This document shows, piece after piece, positions 17,711 through 25,784 of a stretch of 64,000 nt of DNA. The DNA comes from Streptomyces pilosus (GTDB lineage: Bacteria > Actinomycetota > Actinomycetes > Streptomycetales > Streptomycetaceae), in NCBI RefSeq assembly GCF_014649835.1, contig NZ_BMTU01000001.1, positions 186,001-250,000 on the forward strand, written 5' to 3'. A program made the translations under genes and the position numbers. The notes beneath the pieces are model-generated. The model was given only the letters and a program-made list of their open reading frames with translations. It did no database searches and was not told the DNA's origin. Every line of letters begins with the position of its first letter. Within the stretch, counting starts at the first letter, position 1.

Positions 17711-18622
17711 GTGGTGCTGATGGTGTCCGAAGAGGTGCGGGAGGCGGTCGCCGGGCGTCGGCCGGTGGTGGCGCTGGAGTCGACGATCATCGCGCACGGG
17801 TTGCCGAGGCCGCGCAATCTGCGGGTGGCGCTGGAGCTGGAGGCGGCCGTGCGGGAGGAGGGCGCGGTCCCGGCGACGATCGCCGTATTGGACGGGCGCC
17901 CGCGGGTGGGTCTGGACAAGGACCAGCTGGAGCGGGTGGCGAACGAGGACGGCATCCGCAAGCTGGGCCACCGTGATCTGCCGCTGGCCGTGGCGGCCGG
18001 GGCGAGCGGGGCGACCACGGTGTCGGCCACGGCGCTGCTGGCGGAGCTGGCGGGCCTGCGGGTGTTCGCCACCGGGGGGCTCGGCGGGGTGCACCGGGAA
18101 TGGACGGTGACGCAGGACGAGTCGGCCGACCTGGGGCTGCTGGCGCGTACCCGGATCACCGTGGTGTGCGCGGGGGTGAAGTCGATCCTGGACGTACCCG
18201 CGACGCTGCAGCGGCTGGAGACCCTGGGAGTGGCGGTCGCCGGATACGGCACGGACCGCTTTCCCGGCTTCTACCTCTCCGACTCGGGGCATCCCGTGGA
18301 CTGGCGGCTGGACTCGCCGGGGCAGGTGGCGGCGGCGATGCGGGCGCAGGACGCGCTCGGCGGGCCGGGGTCGGCGCTGATCGTGGCCAACCCGGTCCCC
18401 GAGGACGAGCAGTTGGACCCCGGGGTGCACGCGCGGGTGCTCGACGAGGCGCTGCGCGCGTGCGCGGCGGAGGGGGTCACGGGGCAGGGTGTCACCCCGT
18501 TCCTGCTCGGCCACCTGGTGCGTGGCACCGGCGGTGCCTCCCTGGCGGCGAATCTGGCGGCGGTACGGGGCAATGTGCGGCTGGCGTCGCGGGTCGCGGC
18601 GGCGTGGGCCGCCGGGGAGTGA
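17711..18622 (+). CDS. psuG: Pseudouridine-5'-phosphate glycosidase
   Basis: 303 residues, normal for PsuG, which splits (reversibly) the C-C glycosidic bond of pseudouridine 5'-phosphate to uracil and ribose 5-phosphate. Family blocks visible: ALESTIIAHGLPRP near residues 22-35, the catalytic Lys region KLGHRDLP near 92, FATGGLGGVHR near 122, CAGVKSILDVPAT near 158 and NPVPE near 238. The GTG at 17711 has AGGAGG seven bases ahead. It is followed eight bases later by a PfkB kinase, forming the usual pseudouridine catabolic pair. Confidence 0.94.
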   Translation: MVLMVSEEVREAVAGRRPVVALESTIIAHGLPRPRNLRVALELEAAVREEGAVPATIAVLDGRPRVGLDKDQLERVANEDGIRKLGHRDLPLAVAAGASGATTVSATALLAELAGLRVFATGGLGGVHREWTVTQDESADLGLLARTRITVVCAGVKSILDVPATLQRLETLGVAVAGYGTDRFPGFYLSDSGHPVDWRLDSPGQVAAAMRAQDALGGPGSALIVANPVPEDEQLDPGVHARVLDEALRACAAEGVTGQGVTPFLLGHLVRGTGGASLAANLAAVRGNVRLASRVAAAWAAGE

Positions 18623-18629
18623 CGGCGGG

Positions 18630-19547
18630 GTGAGGGCCGCCGTGCGGGACGGGGCGCTGCTGGTCGCCGGTGATGTGATCACGGATGTGGTGGCCCGGCA
18701 CCGGGGACCGCTCGCGCCGGGGACGGACACGGCGGCCGTGATCGCCAGGGTGCCGGGGGGTGCGGGCGCCAATGTGGCCTGCTGGGCGGCGCGCCGGGAC
18801 GGTGCGCGGGTGCGGCTGCTGGGGCGGGTGGGCGCCGACGCGGCGGTCTGGCACGAGCGGGAGCTGGCCGCCTGTGGGGTCCGTCCGCTGCTGGTGGTGG
18901 ACGAAGGGGTGCCGACGGGGACGGTGATCTGCCTGGTCGACGAGGACGCGGCGGCCGAGCGGACCTTCCTCACCGACAGCGGGGCGTCGCTGCGGCTCGA
19001 CCCGGGTGACTGGTCGGACGCGCTGCTGGACGGCGTGGCGCGGCTGCACCTGTCGGGTTACCTGCTGTTCTCCGGGCCGGGCCGGGCGTTCGTCGCGGTG
19101 GCGCTGAAGGCGGCGCGGGCGCGGGGAGTGCCGGTGAGCCTGGATCCGGCGTCGGCCGGCTTCCTCGGCACGCTGGGGGCCGAGCGGTTCCTGGCGCTGG
19201 TCGAGGGGGTGGACGTGCTGCTGCCCAGTCGTGACGAGGCGTGTCTGCTGACGGGGGTGCCGGACGCGGTGGGCGCGGCGGCGCGGTTGAGCCGGCAGGT
19301 GCCGCTGGTGGTGGTCAAGCAGGGGGCGCGGGGGGCGGTGCTCGCCCGGTGCGGCGAGGTGTTCGCCCGGGTTCCGGCCGTGCCGGCGACGCCCCTGGAC
19401 ACCACCGGCGCGGGTGACGCCTTCACCGGCGCGTTCCTCGCGGCCCTGCTCGCGGGCGCGGAGCCGGAACGGGCGGCACGGGAGGGATGCGTGGCGGGCG
19501 CGCTGGCGGTCGGCCGGACCGGGGGCCGCCCGCCCGCGCTCACCTGA
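18630..19547 (+). CDS. psuK: PfkB-family kinase, probably pseudouridine kinase
   Basis: 305 residues. PfkB fold with the GAGANVACW segment near residue 46 and the second signature DTTGAGDAFTGAF near 260, whose Asp is the catalytic base. Placed 7 bp after psuG, it most likely phosphorylates pseudouridine to the 5'-phosphate that PsuG cleaves. Specificity is inferred from the neighbour only. The start is uncertain: GTG at 18630 is nearest to the psuG stop, while GTG at 18642 has GTGAGGG at a better distance. Translational coupling with psuG is likely. Confidence 0.82.
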   Translation: MRAAVRDGALLVAGDVITDVVARHRGPLAPGTDTAAVIARVPGGAGANVACWAARRDGARVRLLGRVGADAAVWHERELAACGVRPLLVVDEGVPTGTVICLVDEDAAAERTFLTDSGASLRLDPGDWSDALLDGVARLHLSGYLLFSGPGRAFVAVALKAARARGVPVSLDPASAGFLGTLGAERFLALVEGVDVLLPSRDEACLLTGVPDAVGAAARLSRQVPLVVVKQGARGAVLARCGEVFARVPAVPATPLDTTGAGDAFTGAFLAALLAGAEPERAAREGCVAGALAVGRTGGRPPALT

Positions 19548-19574
19548 AGGGCGTCCCACCAGGGGCGACACCCG

Positions 19575-19616
19575 TTGTCCACAGGCGGCGGAGCAGCGGG
19601 CCGGCGGTTGTCCACA
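19575..19616 (+). promoter_or_regulatory. Pair of DnaA boxes
   Basis: Two perfect copies of the Streptomyces DnaA-box consensus TTGTCCACA at 19575-19583 and 19608-19616, same orientation, 33 bp apart (about three helical turns). They lie in the 216-bp gap between the convergent kinase and CBS genes. Confidence 0.6.
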
Positions 19617-19763
19617 GGGCCGCACACGGTTCCTCGGGGAGGGGCAGACTGGCGGTGCGGACGAGAAGACAGGCATACGGGGAGACCATGGAAGGGGGCC
19701 GCATGCCGATCACCCACACCGTCGGGCGTGACCCGGCACACCGCGGGGAGGCCGGGGAACGGG

Positions 19764-20192
19764 TCAGCCCGTGGCGGACCTGGCGTAGACGCTCCCGGTC
19801 CAGCCGGCCATCTGTTCCTCCGTCAGGTGCCGGGCGAGGTCCGCCTCGCTGATCATGCCGACGAGGCGCTTGTCGTCGATGACGGGGAGCCGGCGGATCT
19901 GGTGGGTCTGCATCTCGTTCAGGACGTCGTCGACGTCGGCGTCCGCGGCGATCCAGCGCGGCGTGCCCTTGGCCATCTCCCCGGCGGTGACCCGGGCGGG
20001 GTCGTGGCCCATGGCGACGCAGCCGACGACGATGTCGCGGTCGGTGAGGATGCCGCAGAGCCGCTCGTTCTCGTCGCTGATGGGCAGGGCGCCGACGTTG
20101 AGTTCGCGCATCAACTGGGCCGCGCGGTCGAGGGTTTCGTGCGCGGGGATCCACTGGGCGCCGCGGTGCATGATGTCCTGGGCGGTGGTCAT
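19764..20192 (-). CDS. CBS-domain pair protein
   Basis: 142 residues consisting almost entirely of two CBS motifs (about 8-60 and 72-125), each with the beta-alpha-beta-beta-alpha pattern ending in ...GILTDRDIV and ...GMISEADLA. Such stand-alone pairs bind adenine nucleotides or NAD and act as energy or redox sensors; the partner is unknown. In Streptomyces many similar small CBS proteins belong to dormancy or stress sets. The ATG at 20192 has GGGAGG seven bases upstream. The next upstream gene on this strand, kinase-like, ends 250 bp away; that gap shows only loosely repeated GC-rich sequence and no gene. Confidence 0.9.
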   Translation of the reverse strand: MTTAQDIMHRGAQWIPAHETLDRAAQLMRELNVGALPISDENERLCGILTDRDIVVGCVAMGHDPARVTAGEMAKGTPRWIAADADVDDVLNEMQTHQIRRLPVIDDKRLVGMISEADLARHLTEEQMAGWTGSVYARSATG

Positions 20193-20445
20193 GGAGTACC
20201 TCCCAATGCCGGACGGCCGGCGCGGCGCGGGTCGCACCGCGAGTCCCGGCGCCCTTCATTCTCGTCGCGCCGCCCGTGGACGGCACCCGGGGAGCGGGCC
20301 TCCGGGAGCGGCCCCGGGAGCGGCGCGGGCCGGGTGTCCGGCGGTCTGCCCGACGGTGCACGCCGCGCCCCCACCCTGTGTCGGCCGCTCGACCGACGGT
20401 GTCCGCCGGGATGCCCGCGGTGTCGGGCGGTCCGCTCCGCCGGTG

Positions 20446-21078
20446 TCAGCCGCGCCAGGCGGGATGGCGGGAGTCGTCGGCCCGCACCAGGACGTCGGCC
20501 GTGCCGGCCGGGTCGGTCTCCTGCTCGTAGCGGGCGAAGGCGGGGAGGGTCCAGTGGTCGGCGTCGGGCGTGCGGCGGCGCAGGGCGCCCGGGGAGAGGA
20601 GGACGTGGACGCTCAGGTCGAAGGGGAACCAGTGACGCAGCAGGAGCGGCCCGTGCAGCAACAGCACACCGCCGGGCGGGAGGTCGGTGTAGGGGCTGCG
20701 GGTGGCCCGGTCGGTGCGGGGGTCCCACAGGTCGGGCAGGACCCGTCCGCTGCCGCCCGGTTCGAGGGGGCCGAACACCTCGCGCCACAGCGCCCCGGTG
20801 TCGTACCAGCCGCTGTAGTACGACTCCAGGTCCTGGTGGCCGTACTCGAGCCGGACCGAGGCGGGGCGCAGGAAGCCGTCGGTGCCCACGGTCAGGGACG
20901 GACGGCCGCGTATCCGCAGCGCCTCGGCGAGACGTTCGGCGAGGTCGCCCGGGCGGGCGGCCGGGGCGCCGTCGAGGGCGACCCGGGGCCAGGGCCCGCC
21001 GTCGGCCGTCCTCAGTTCCAGCAGCCGGTCGGCGAGGAGGTCGCCGAGCCGCTCCCAGGTGATCGGTTCGAGTCGCAC
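20446..21078 (-). CDS. Uridine kinase-like protein lacking the P-loop lysine
   Basis: 210 residues. The fold pattern follows Streptomyces uridine-kinase-like P-loop proteins. There is a beta strand at PWPRVALDG, a helix at LAERLAEALR, the D-G-F-L-R-P segment (about 80), an acidic Y-Y-S-G-W-Y-D segment, the LLLHGPLLLRHW strand and late HWTLPAFARYE. The usual GxxGxGK[ST] is replaced by LDGAPAARPGDLAER near residue 37, so neither the Lys nor the following Ser/Thr is present. ATP phosphotransfer is therefore doubtful. The GTG at 21078 gives the usual short N-terminus; the frame extends upstream 38 codons without similarity. Confidence 0.75.
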   Translation of the reverse strand: MRLEPITWERLGDLLADRLLELRTADGGPWPRVALDGAPAARPGDLAERLAEALRIRGRPSLTVGTDGFLRPASVRLEYGHQDLESYYSGWYDTGALWREVFGPLEPGGSGRVLPDLWDPRTDRATRSPYTDLPPGGVLLLHGPLLLRHWFPFDLSVHVLLSPGALRRRTPDADHWTLPAFARYEQETDPAGTADVLVRADDSRHPAWRG

Positions 21079-21275
21079 ACGGCCATGATGCGCCCGCCCG
21101 GGCGCGGAACACGGGCCGGGGCCGGCCGGGGACCGGGCCCGGCCGGGGACCGGGGCTGGACGCTCGCGCATGCGTCGGCGCGGCTCGGCCATGGCGGCGT
21201 GGGGCGCGGGTGGCCTTCACTGGTGGAGACGGGCCGGACGGGACGGGTACCGGCCCGGTGAACGGGGGTGAGGAC

Positions 21276-21758
21276 ATGATCGACGAGCCGTACTACGTGC
21301 TGACGGTGCTGGGTGTGCTCGGGACGGGGCTGACGGCGGGGGTCTTCTGCGCCTTCTCGGCTTTCGTGATGAGAGGGCTCGCGGCGCTGCCGCCCGCACA
21401 GGGCGCGGCGGCGATGCGGGCGGTGAACGCGGCGGCGGTGCGGCCGCCCTTCATGCTGGTGTTCCTGGGCTCGACGCTGCTGTGCGCGGTGCTCACGGTG
21501 GTGACGCTCGTGCGGTGGCCCCGGGAGGGGGCGGTGGAGCTGCTGGTGGGCGGGGCGCTGTTCCTGGCCGGGTCGTTCGGCGTGACCGCGCTCGCGAACG
21601 TCCCGCGCAACGACGCGCTGGCCCGGCCGGAGCCGGGGAGCCCGGAGGCGGCCACGTACTGGCCGGTGTACGTGCGCGGGTGGACGAGGTGGAACCACGT
21701 GCGCACGGTCGCCTCGGCCGGGGCGGCGCTGGCGTACGTGCTGGCCGTCACCGGGTGA
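21276..21758 (+). CDS. DUF1772 small membrane protein
   Basis: 160 residues, four transmembrane helices (about 8-32, 52-74, 82-102, 136-158). The arrangement and the N-R segment in FGVTALANVPRND place it in the DUF1772/anthrone-oxygenase-like group; the W-x-x-W-N-H-V-R motif near 138 is also typical. A few relatives oxygenate anthrones in polyketide pathways, but most are of unknown role, and no polyketide genes are nearby. The ATG at 21276 is preceded by GGGGTGAGG; a GTG at 21258 is a possible alternative. Confidence 0.8.
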   Translation: MIDEPYYVLTVLGVLGTGLTAGVFCAFSAFVMRGLAALPPAQGAAAMRAVNAAAVRPPFMLVFLGSTLLCAVLTVVTLVRWPREGAVELLVGGALFLAGSFGVTALANVPRNDALARPEPGSPEAATYWPVYVRGWTRWNHVRTVASAGAALAYVLAVTG

Positions 21759-21856
21759 CGGGGTCGCTGCGGGCGGCCCCCGGCGGACGTATCGTGGCCG
21801 GGAGAGCGCCGTCCTGCGACGCCCGGCCTGTCATCCGCGCGCAGAGGGACAGGGCC

Positions 21857-23353
21857 ATGACCGATCCCAAGGGTTTCCTGACCACGCCCCGTGAGGAGTG
21901 GCCGCGCAGGCCGGTGGCGGAGCGGGTCCGCGACTGGGACGAGGTGTGCGTCCCCGGTGCGCTGCTGCCGATCATCGGCGCGCAGGCCGACCGGTGCATG
22001 GACTGCGGGGTCCCGTTCTGCCACGACGCCTGCCCGTTGGGCAACCTCGTCCCGGAGTGGAACGAGCTGGTGTCGCGGGAGGACTGGCGGGCGGCGGCGG
22101 AGCGGCTGCACGCCACCAACAACTTCCCCGAGTTCACGGGACGGTTGTGTCCGGCCCCGTGCGAGGCGGGCTGTGTGCTCGCCATCAACCAGCCGGCGGT
22201 CACCATCAAGAACGTCGAGTGTGCGGTCGCCGACCGGGCGTGGGAGGAGGGGTTCGTGCCACCGGCCCCGCCGGACCGGCTCTCGGGCCGGACGGTCGCC
22301 GTCATCGGTTCGGGACCCACCGGGCTCGCGGCGGCCCAGCAGCTGACGCGGGCGGGGCACACGGTGGCGGTCTACGAGCGGGACGACCGGCCGGGCGGAC
22401 TGATGCGGTACGGCATCCCCGCGTTCAAGATGGAGAAGCGGCACCTGGAGCGGCGCCTCGCGCAGATGCGGGAGGAGGGGACGAAGTTCCGTACGTCCAC
22501 GGCGGTCGGGCGGGATGTGGACGCGGCGGAGCTACGGGCGCGCTACGACGCGGTGGTGGTGGCCACGGGGGCGACCGTGTGGCGTGAACTCCCGGTCCCG
22601 GGACGCGAGCTGGCGGGGATCCATCAGGCGATGGAGTACCTGCCGCTGGCCAACCGGGTGTGCGAGGGGGACCTGGAGTCGTCGCCGCTGTCCGCGGCGG
22701 GCCGGCACGTGGTGGTCGTGGGGGGTGGTGACACGGGGTCGGACTGTGTGGGGACGGCGGTGCGTCAGGGGGCGGCGACGGTGACGCAGCTCGACATCTA
22801 CGGGCGGCCGGGGGCGGTGCGGGACGAGGACGCGGAGCCGTGGCCCACGTATCCGAAGGTGTACCGGGTGTCCGCGTCGCACGAGGAGGCCGGGGCGCTG
22901 CGGAGGGCGCCGGAGGTGGAGGCCGACGCGCACGCCCGGGTGTTCGCGGCGTCCACGTTGCGGTTCGTCGGGGACGGGGAGGGACGGGTGTCGTCGCTGG
23001 AGGTGGTGGAGGTGGACGCCGGCCGGCGGGCCCTGGCGGGGACGGAGCGGTCGTTGCGGGCGGACTTCGTGCTGCTGGCGCTGGGGTTCTCCGGGCCGGA
23101 GTGCGGGGACGGGCTGGTCGCGGGGCTCGGACTGACGTTGGAGCCGCGGGGCACGCTCTCCCGGGGCGCGGACTTCGGCACGGCGGCGCCGGGGGTCTTC
23201 GCGGCCGGGGACGCGGCTCGGGGGCAGTCGCTGATCGTATGGGCGATCGCGGAGGGGCGGGCCGTGGCGGCGGCGGTCGACGGCTACCTGACCGGGGGTG
23301 GTTCGCGGCTGCCGGCACCGATCGGCCCGTACGACCGTCCGATGACGGCGTGA
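21857..23353 (+). CDS. Glutamate synthase small-subunit-like oxidoreductase
   Basis: 498 residues. N-terminal Fe-S domain with CMDCGVPFC, C-x7-C and CPAPCE...C clusters (residues 48-110), as in GltD and DPYD. An FAD-binding GxGxxG (VIGSGPTG near 150) follows, then a second dinucleotide-binding GGGDTGSD near 292 for NADPH, and a GDAARGQSLIVWAI end. GltD passes electrons from NADPH to GltB, but no large subunit is encoded on either side. It may supply electrons to another partner or to a GltB encoded elsewhere. The ATG has AGGGACAGGG upstream. Confidence 0.9.
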   Translation: MTDPKGFLTTPREEWPRRPVAERVRDWDEVCVPGALLPIIGAQADRCMDCGVPFCHDACPLGNLVPEWNELVSREDWRAAAERLHATNNFPEFTGRLCPAPCEAGCVLAINQPAVTIKNVECAVADRAWEEGFVPPAPPDRLSGRTVAVIGSGPTGLAAAQQLTRAGHTVAVYERDDRPGGLMRYGIPAFKMEKRHLERRLAQMREEGTKFRTSTAVGRDVDAAELRARYDAVVVATGATVWRELPVPGRELAGIHQAMEYLPLANRVCEGDLESSPLSAAGRHVVVVGGGDTGSDCVGTAVRQGAATVTQLDIYGRPGAVRDEDAEPWPTYPKVYRVSASHEEAGALRRAPEVEADAHARVFAASTLRFVGDGEGRVSSLEVVEVDAGRRALAGTERSLRADFVLLALGFSGPECGDGLVAGLGLTLEPRGTLSRGADFGTAAPGVFAAGDAARGQSLIVWAIAEGRAVAAAVDGYLTGGGSRLPAPIGPYDRPMTA

Positions 23354-23525
23354 CCGCCCGAGCGCCGCTGCCGCCGGCGGGCCCGGCGGGTGGCCCGGCG
23401 CCGACGGGTACCGGCGCCGCCCTCCCCCGCCGCCCCGGCGGGCTCCTCCTCCAGGCGCTTCCGGTACGGGGGAGGCAGGACGGCCCGCGGGAACGGCGGG
23501 GCAGCACCCACGGCTCCCCGCGGAG

Positions 23526-24329
23526 TCACGGCTTGCGGGCCACCGCTCCGTAGCCCGGGATGACGCCGTCGGACTGCCCCGGTACGGGCTCGCCCAGCTC
23601 CGGGTGCCACTCGTGGGGGATGCTGATGCCCGGCGGGACGAGGTCGAGGCCGTCGAAGAAGCGGCCGAACTCCGCACGCGAGCGCAGGGCCAGGGTCACT
23701 CCCGCCGCCTTCAGCTTCGCCGTGGCCGCCGCCGACTCCTCGGGCGTGAAGTCGGCCGTGGCGTGGGTGAGGACCAGGTGGCTCCCCGGGGGCAGCGGGG
23801 CCAGCAGACGGCGGACCAGCTCGTGCGCGCCGTCCTCGTCGGGGACGAAGTGGAGCAGCGCGACGAGCGACAGGGCGATCGGCCGGTCGAAGTCGAGTAC
23901 CTTCCGGGCGCCGGCCAGGATGGCGTCCGGGTCGCGGGCGTCCGCCTGGAGGTACTCGGTCGTCCCCTCGTCCGTGCCCCGCAGCAGTGCCGCCGCGTGG
24001 GCCAGGACGATGGGGTCGTTGTCGCAGTACACGACGCGGGCGTCCGGGATCACCCGCTGGGCCACCTGGTGCAGGTTGGGTTCGGTGGGGATGCCGGTGC
24101 CGATGTCCAGGAACTGGCGTACACCCCGCCCCGCCAGCCAGCGCGTGGCCCGCTGCATGAACGCGCGGTTCACGCGGGCCATCACCGGCACCCGGGGGTC
24201 GAGCGCCAGCATCTGCCGGCCCATGGCCTCGTCGACGGGGTAGTTGTCCTTGCCTCCCAGATACCAGTCGTACATGCGGGCGGGGTGCGGTCTGCTGGTG
24301 TCGATCTCCACGGGGTGCTGCCCGGTCAT
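23526..24329 (-). CDS. SAM-dependent methyltransferase, PF04672-like
   Basis: 267 residues of the actinobacterial S-adenosyl methyltransferase family (PF04672). Typical features: RPHPARMYDWYLGGKDNY at residues 13-30, FLDIGTGIPT (SAM motif I) near 75, YCDNDP near 100, and the C-terminal GYGAVARKP. The substrate is not known for the family. It is 78 bp downstream of the DUF397 gene and could be in one unit with it and the XRE regulator. The ATG at 24329 has GGAG six bases upstream. Confidence 0.88.
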   Translation of the reverse strand: MTGQHPVEIDTSRPHPARMYDWYLGGKDNYPVDEAMGRQMLALDPRVPVMARVNRAFMQRATRWLAGRGVRQFLDIGTGIPTEPNLHQVAQRVIPDARVVYCDNDPIVLAHAAALLRGTDEGTTEYLQADARDPDAILAGARKVLDFDRPIALSLVALLHFVPDEDGAHELVRRLLAPLPPGSHLVLTHATADFTPEESAAATAKLKAAGVTLALRSRAEFGRFFDGLDLVPPGISIPHEWHPELGEPVPGQSDGVIPGYGAVARKP

Positions 24330-24407
24330 GACGGACTCCGTAAGTCTCTGCAACTGTTAGTGATCAAGTCGGTGCCAAGGAATCAGAAGGGAAGAACAGC
24401 AAACGGG

Positions 24408-24692
24408 TCAGGACAGCAGGAAGTCCGCCTCTCCCGCCTTCGCCCCCTCGATGAAGGCCGTCATCTCGGCGGAGGTGTAGATCAGCGCGGGACCGTCGGG
24501 GTCGGTGGACTGGCGCACGGCGATACGGCCGTCGTCGAGCTTCATCGCCTCCAGGCAGTTCCCTCCGTTGCCGCCGCTCCACGGCTTGTGCCAGCCCTCG
24601 CTGCCCAGGTCCCTCGCGGGCATGCCGTTGTAGATCCGCTCGGTGCGGACCAGCGGCTGGGGCAGGGACGTCCGGGACTCCATGAGTTCCAT
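24408..24692 (-). CDS. DUF397 protein
   Basis: 94 residues, a single DUF397 domain with the recognisable W-x-K-x-W-S-G-x-N-G-G-x-C-L-E segment near residues 34-48 and a VRQSTDP segment near 58. In Streptomyces these small proteins are encoded next to XRE/DUF5753 regulators, and some pairs behave as toxin/antitoxin or as developmental regulators (WhiJ-like clusters). Its start codon is directly adjacent to the stop of the XRE gene, so the two are translationally coupled. Confidence 0.9.
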   Translation of the reverse strand: MELMESRTSLPQPLVRTERIYNGMPARDLGSEGWHKPWSGGNGGNCLEAMKLDDGRIAVRQSTDPDGPALIYTSAEMTAFIEGAKAGEADFLLS

Positions 24693-25553
24693 TCACAGCT
24701 CCTTGCGGAGATCCCGGAGGATCTCCTTCGTGCGATGTGCCGTAGCGGCCTGCGCCGCCATGCGGTCCATGACCTCGAGGTGGGTCGCCACCTCGGTGCG
24801 CGCGTCCAGGTAGACCGCGCCGGTCAGGTACTCGCTGTAGACCATGTCCGGAAGTTCGGGCACGGCGAATCGGAACAGCACGAACGGCCCGTACGTACCG
24901 GGGTGCGGCCCGCCGGCGAAGGTCGCGACCTGCAGTGTCACATTGGGCAGCTTCGTGGCCTCGAGCAACTTGTCGATCTGCGCACGCATCACCTCCGGGC
25001 CGCCGACCCGGCGGCGGAGCGCGGTCTCGTCCATCACGACCCACAGCCGGGGCGCGTCCTTACGGGTGAGCAGTTCCTGCCGTCGCATGCGCAGGTCGAC
25101 GTGGCGTTCGATGTCCTCGGGCCTGGTCTGCCCTATGGCTCCGGAGCGCAGCACGCCACGCGCGTAGTCCTCGGTCTGGAGCACTCCGGGGACGAAATGG
25201 GGTTCGTAACTGCGAATGAGGGAGGCGGCGCCCTCCAGGCTGACGTACATCGAGAACCAGCCGGGAAGGATGTCGTGGAACCGCTGCCACCAGCCGGGAC
25301 GGTTCGCGTCCTCGGCCAGTTGCACGAAGGCGTCGGCCTCGTCGTCGGAGACGCCGTACGCCTTGAGCAGGAGCTGGAGGTACGGGATCTTGAGCGCGAC
25401 CTCGGCCGTCTCCATGCGGCGCACGGTGGCGGGGGCGACCCGGAGTACACGGGCGGCCTCCTCGCGCTTCAGTCCCGCGCGTTCCCGCAGGTCCAGCAGG
25501 CGCCGGCCGAGGACGACCTGTCCCACCGTCGGCGCGGACCGGGGTTCACTCAC
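24693..25553 (-). CDS. XRE-family regulator with DUF5753
   Basis: 286 residues. An N-terminal helix-turn-helix (about 10-75, with LGRRLLDLRERAGLKREEAARVL) is followed by the DUF5753 (Scr1-type) domain to the end. That domain contains PGLLQTEDY-like VPGVLQTEDYARGVL and the DE-x-ALRR segment. This is the usual DNA-binding partner of DUF397 proteins. The GTG at 25553 is fixed by a near-perfect AAGGAGG site six bases upstream. It is divergent from the ATPase gene across 231 bp carrying several inverted repeats, which are candidate operators. Confidence 0.92.
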   Translation of the reverse strand: MSEPRSAPTVGQVVLGRRLLDLRERAGLKREEAARVLRVAPATVRRMETAEVALKIPYLQLLLKAYGVSDDEADAFVQLAEDANRPGWWQRFHDILPGWFSMYVSLEGAASLIRSYEPHFVPGVLQTEDYARGVLRSGAIGQTRPEDIERHVDLRMRRQELLTRKDAPRLWVVMDETALRRRVGGPEVMRAQIDKLLEATKLPNVTLQVATFAGGPHPGTYGPFVLFRFAVPELPDMVYSEYLTGAVYLDARTEVATHLEVMDRMAAQAATAHRTKEILRDLRKEL

Positions 25554-25596
25554 ACTCCACCTCCTTCGCACACATGCTGACAGCCCGGCGGCGCCA

Positions 25597-25642
25597 TTCG
25601 AAGATCCATTCGAAGTTTCGCTCAATCGCACGTGCGTTCGAA
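25597..25642. repeat. TTCGAA-centred repeats upstream of the XRE gene
   Basis: Three TTCGAA palindromes at 25597-25602, 25609-25614 and 25637-25642. The first two are part of a 10-bp direct repeat CCATTCGAAG spaced 12 bp. They lie 45-90 bp upstream of the XRE start and may be operator sites. Confidence 0.5.
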
Positions 25643-25723
25643 CGAAGCTCCGGCGATCCCAACTGGCGCCGCGCGAGGTGCTGTTGCGAGCAGTGTGCCA
25701 CGGCCGTCCAGACCGTCACACAG

Positions 25724-25763
25724 CACTCTGCATTTTTCAGAGTGACACTTGCCAAGTGTTCAC
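25724..25763. promoter_or_regulatory. Two adjacent inverted repeats, candidate operator
   Basis: CACTCTG-N7-CAGAGTG (25724-25744) is followed directly by ACACTTG-C-CAAGTGT (25745-25759), extended by GTGA/TTCAC flanks. The second covers the -35 region of the ATPase promoter. Confidence 0.6.
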
Positions 25764-25777
25764 GGCGGGGCGATAGT
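25749..25777 (+). promoter_or_regulatory. Leaderless-type promoter of the ATPase gene
   Basis: TTGCCA (25749-25754), 17-bp spacer, GATAGT (25772-25777), then 7 bases to the GTG at 25785. The -35 lies inside an inverted repeat. Confidence 0.6.
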
Positions 25778-25784
25778 GGCAAGC

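Noticed and set aside
23354..23525. Small minus-strand frame between GltD-like and methyltransferase genes
   Set aside because: Arg/Pro/Gly composition only, no codon bias; treated as intergenic.
25630..25645. CGTTCGAACG as a LexA/SOS box
   Set aside because: The Streptomyces LexA site needs GAAC-N4-GTTC-type spacing; here the half-sites are fused and the gene is an XRE regulator.
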